A program made the position numbers and the translations under genes. 64,000 nucleotides of DNA from NCBI GenBank assembly GCA_965662045.1, contig CBFIGE010000005.1, positions 97,378-161,377 of the forward strand, written 5' to 3'. Of the stretch, positions 62,483 through 64,000 are shown piece by piece. Each line of letters opens with the position of its first letter. Positions within the stretch are counted from its first letter, which is position 1. This DNA comes from UBA3478 sp965662045. Its GTDB lineage: Bacteria > Bacteroidota > Bacteroidia > Flavobacteriales > Flavobacteriaceae. The notes under the pieces are model-generated. The model searched no databases, was not told the DNA's origin, and saw only the letters and a list, made by a program, of their open reading frames with translations.

Positions 62483-64000
62483 ATGAATGATTTCAATTCA
62501 AATATCACCGCTTTAGTTGCTTCGGTAAATGATAAATTAGGTATTGCCACAAATGTCAATAGCGTTCAGGCTTTTATAGAATCTATGGGAGTTCGCTCTA
62601 AAGACGTCCATGATGATTTCGGCTTTGAGGATATTTCTGAACTCTCCTCTTTTATCTTTAAAAAAAATCAAGAACAATTACCTGTTGTTATAAGCCAAAA
62701 AGGTGTCAACTTGACAACTAAAACTTTTGTGTGGTCAGACTACTTTTTCTTAAAAAACAAACTGTTTTTCGCCAATTATTCTAAAGGTCTATTCCATATT
62801 TTACCCGTACTTACTCAAATTCTAACTATTTTGTTTTTTGGGTATTCTCTTTGGGCCTATCTCGGTTTTAATAATCTTCAATCTACTGCCGTAGTACTAG
62901 GGGTTGTTTTTGGATTGATTTATTCAGGCGGATATGTACAAGTCATTGGTCGGCAAGCCACATTTTATTGGAATTTTAAAGAATATCACAAAGCTGTTTA
63001 TATTATTAATCAGTCCAATCGTTCGGCGCTAAAGAATCTTCTAAAGATTTTAGCCGTTGGATTTTTAATAAATCTTTTTACACATATTCTACCTCCTTTC
63101 TTGTATCTCATAACAGCGAGTTACACCCTGTTAATTAGCTCAATTTTAATCGTCTTGGCTCCTTTTCACGTCATTAAAAAAAGATGGGTAATCAATTTTG
63201 TTTTGGGTATTCCAACACTTTTTTCTCTACTTTTTTTAAACTATGATATTCCGGTATACTACATTCATTGGTCGGGAATAATCATGGCTTGTATAATTGG
63301 GAGGGTCTATGTTTGGAATTGTTTTAGACGGATTACTACAACTGATTTAAACTTTAAATCGCCATTAAAAGAGAGTATCATTCATAAGAATTACTTGTAT
63401 TTTACTTATGGCATTTTATTGTATCTATTTATTTTTTTAGACCGTATCATCGCATGGTCACTTTACAACAAAAGCTCTAATCAGGTTATATATTACGAAA
63501 AGGATTACGAGATAGGAATGGATATCGCTATAATTATGTTTTTCTTACTGGCAGGTGTCCTTGAGTTCTCTGTATCCTATTTCTCGAAATTCATGGATAT
63601 CAGACAAAAAATAATATCCTTTAAAAACCAGCAACAATTCAATTTGAAATTTAGAAATATGTATGTGCTTCACAGTACGATTTTACTTCTTTCAAGTTCA
63701 TGTATAGCTTACTTNNNNNNNNNNGTTCAACGAACAGGGGTACAATACTATTTTCGAAGTTCCCATAGAACAAAAGAGCATTAAGGTAGCAATTATAGGT
63801 GCCATGGGCTACTTGTTTCTTACGTGGGCAATGCTGAATGCACTCTATATGTTCACCTTGAATAAAGTAAAAGTCGTCTTGCAATATATGGCAATTGCAA
63901 CTGTGCTTAATTTGGTTATCGGCTATTTTGCGAGTCGGGTGATTTCATATGAATATGCGTCAATCGGAATGTTGATTGGGAGTTTACTGTTTTGTGTTTT
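62483..64000 (+). CDS. pelG: PelG-like polysaccharide membrane transporter, broken by an assembly gap and window end
   Basis: This membrane protein begins right after pelF. A soluble region of about 100 residues precedes helices that start near residue 110 (FHILPVLTQILTILFFGYSLW) and continue with YFTYGILLYLFIFLDRIIAW, as in the PelG/MOP-like exporters of Pel loci. The reading frame is open to a 10-N gap at 63715. After it, translation resumes in another frame (FNEQGYNTIFEVPIEQKS... then further helices) to the window end. The frame change shows the N run has the wrong length, not a real frameshift. Family assignment is by position and helix pattern. Confidence 0.75.
63715..63724. other. assembly gap (10 N) within pelG
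   Basis: Ten ambiguous bases. The flanking reading frames disagree, so the true missing length is not a 10-base fit. Any open frame drawn across it on either strand is artificial. Confidence 0.95.

Noticed and set aside
63651..63884. Minus-strand ORF across the N run
   Set aside because: It spans the assembly gap and is antisense to a continuing membrane protein, so it is an artefact.

Overview
The window looks like one chromosomal contig from a marine-type Bacteroidota, most likely a member of the Flavobacteriaceae. This rests on AT-rich DNA, families typical of that phylum (DUF1080 lipoproteins, DUF5916 barrels, a GH3-beta-lactamase fusion beside bshA, DUF6090-like membrane proteins, the Bacteroidota form of LptD), few Shine-Dalgarno sites, and several exact matches to the Bacteroidota -7 promoter element TAnnTTTG. 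I saw no tRNA, rRNA, CRISPR array or insertion sequence.

Layout. 1-5.7 kb: the 3' end of mnmE, a lone tyrosine recombinase whose first catalytic Arg is replaced by Pro, a Uup-type ABC-F ATPase, a small membrane protein and a bactofilin. 5.8-16.3 kb: a sugar and uronate block. A Tat-type Gfo/Idh oxidoreductase and a tandem-DUF1080 lipoprotein diverge from a mannonate dehydratase / SDR / uronate isomerase operon, followed by small secreted proteins and a TRAP transporter (P, Q, M). 16.3-23.9 kb: mixed genes (DUF2200, Asp/Glu racemase, lipoproteins, rmuC, DUF5916 barrel). 24-28.3 kb: polysaccharide precursor genes (CpsB-like phosphatase, ugd, UDP-glucuronate epimerase), then bshA convergent with them. 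28.3-37.2 kb: envelope and redox genes on the minus strand (GH3-beta-lactamase, M15 peptidase, HdrB/HdrDE-like Fe-S pair, MlaD, amidase). 37.3-53.8 kb: core functions (lptD, ridA, pfkA-gap-kinase, tamB, tsaD, rsmE, AI-2E-type permease, methyltransferase, a hydrolase-dipeptidase fusion, MBL hydrolase). 54.6-59 kb: a sulfatase directly followed by a formylglycine-generating enzyme, and a GMC oxidoreductase. 59.2-64 kb: a nuclease and the start of a Pel-like exopolysaccharide locus (GH114/TM1410-like protein, PelF, PelG), broken by a 10-N assembly gap.

How the genes work together. The 5.8-16.3 kb block can be read as one pathway: glycoside oxidation and cleavage in the periplasm (Gfo/Idh plus DUF1080), TRAP uptake of the freed uronate, then isomerisation, reduction and dehydration to 2-keto-3-deoxygluconate. 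The sulfatase is probably matured by its neighbouring FGE, which keeps both catalytic cysteines. Ugd and its epimerase make UDP-uronic acids for a surface polysaccharide.

Most unusual observation. The GH114/TM1410-like protein in the Pel-like locus seems to have its two halves in swapped order: segments normally found in the C-terminal half come first, and the segment that normally precedes them ends the protein. This looks like a circular permutation. Several proteins of about 40 residues were also found by direct translation, including two Cys-rich lipoproteins.
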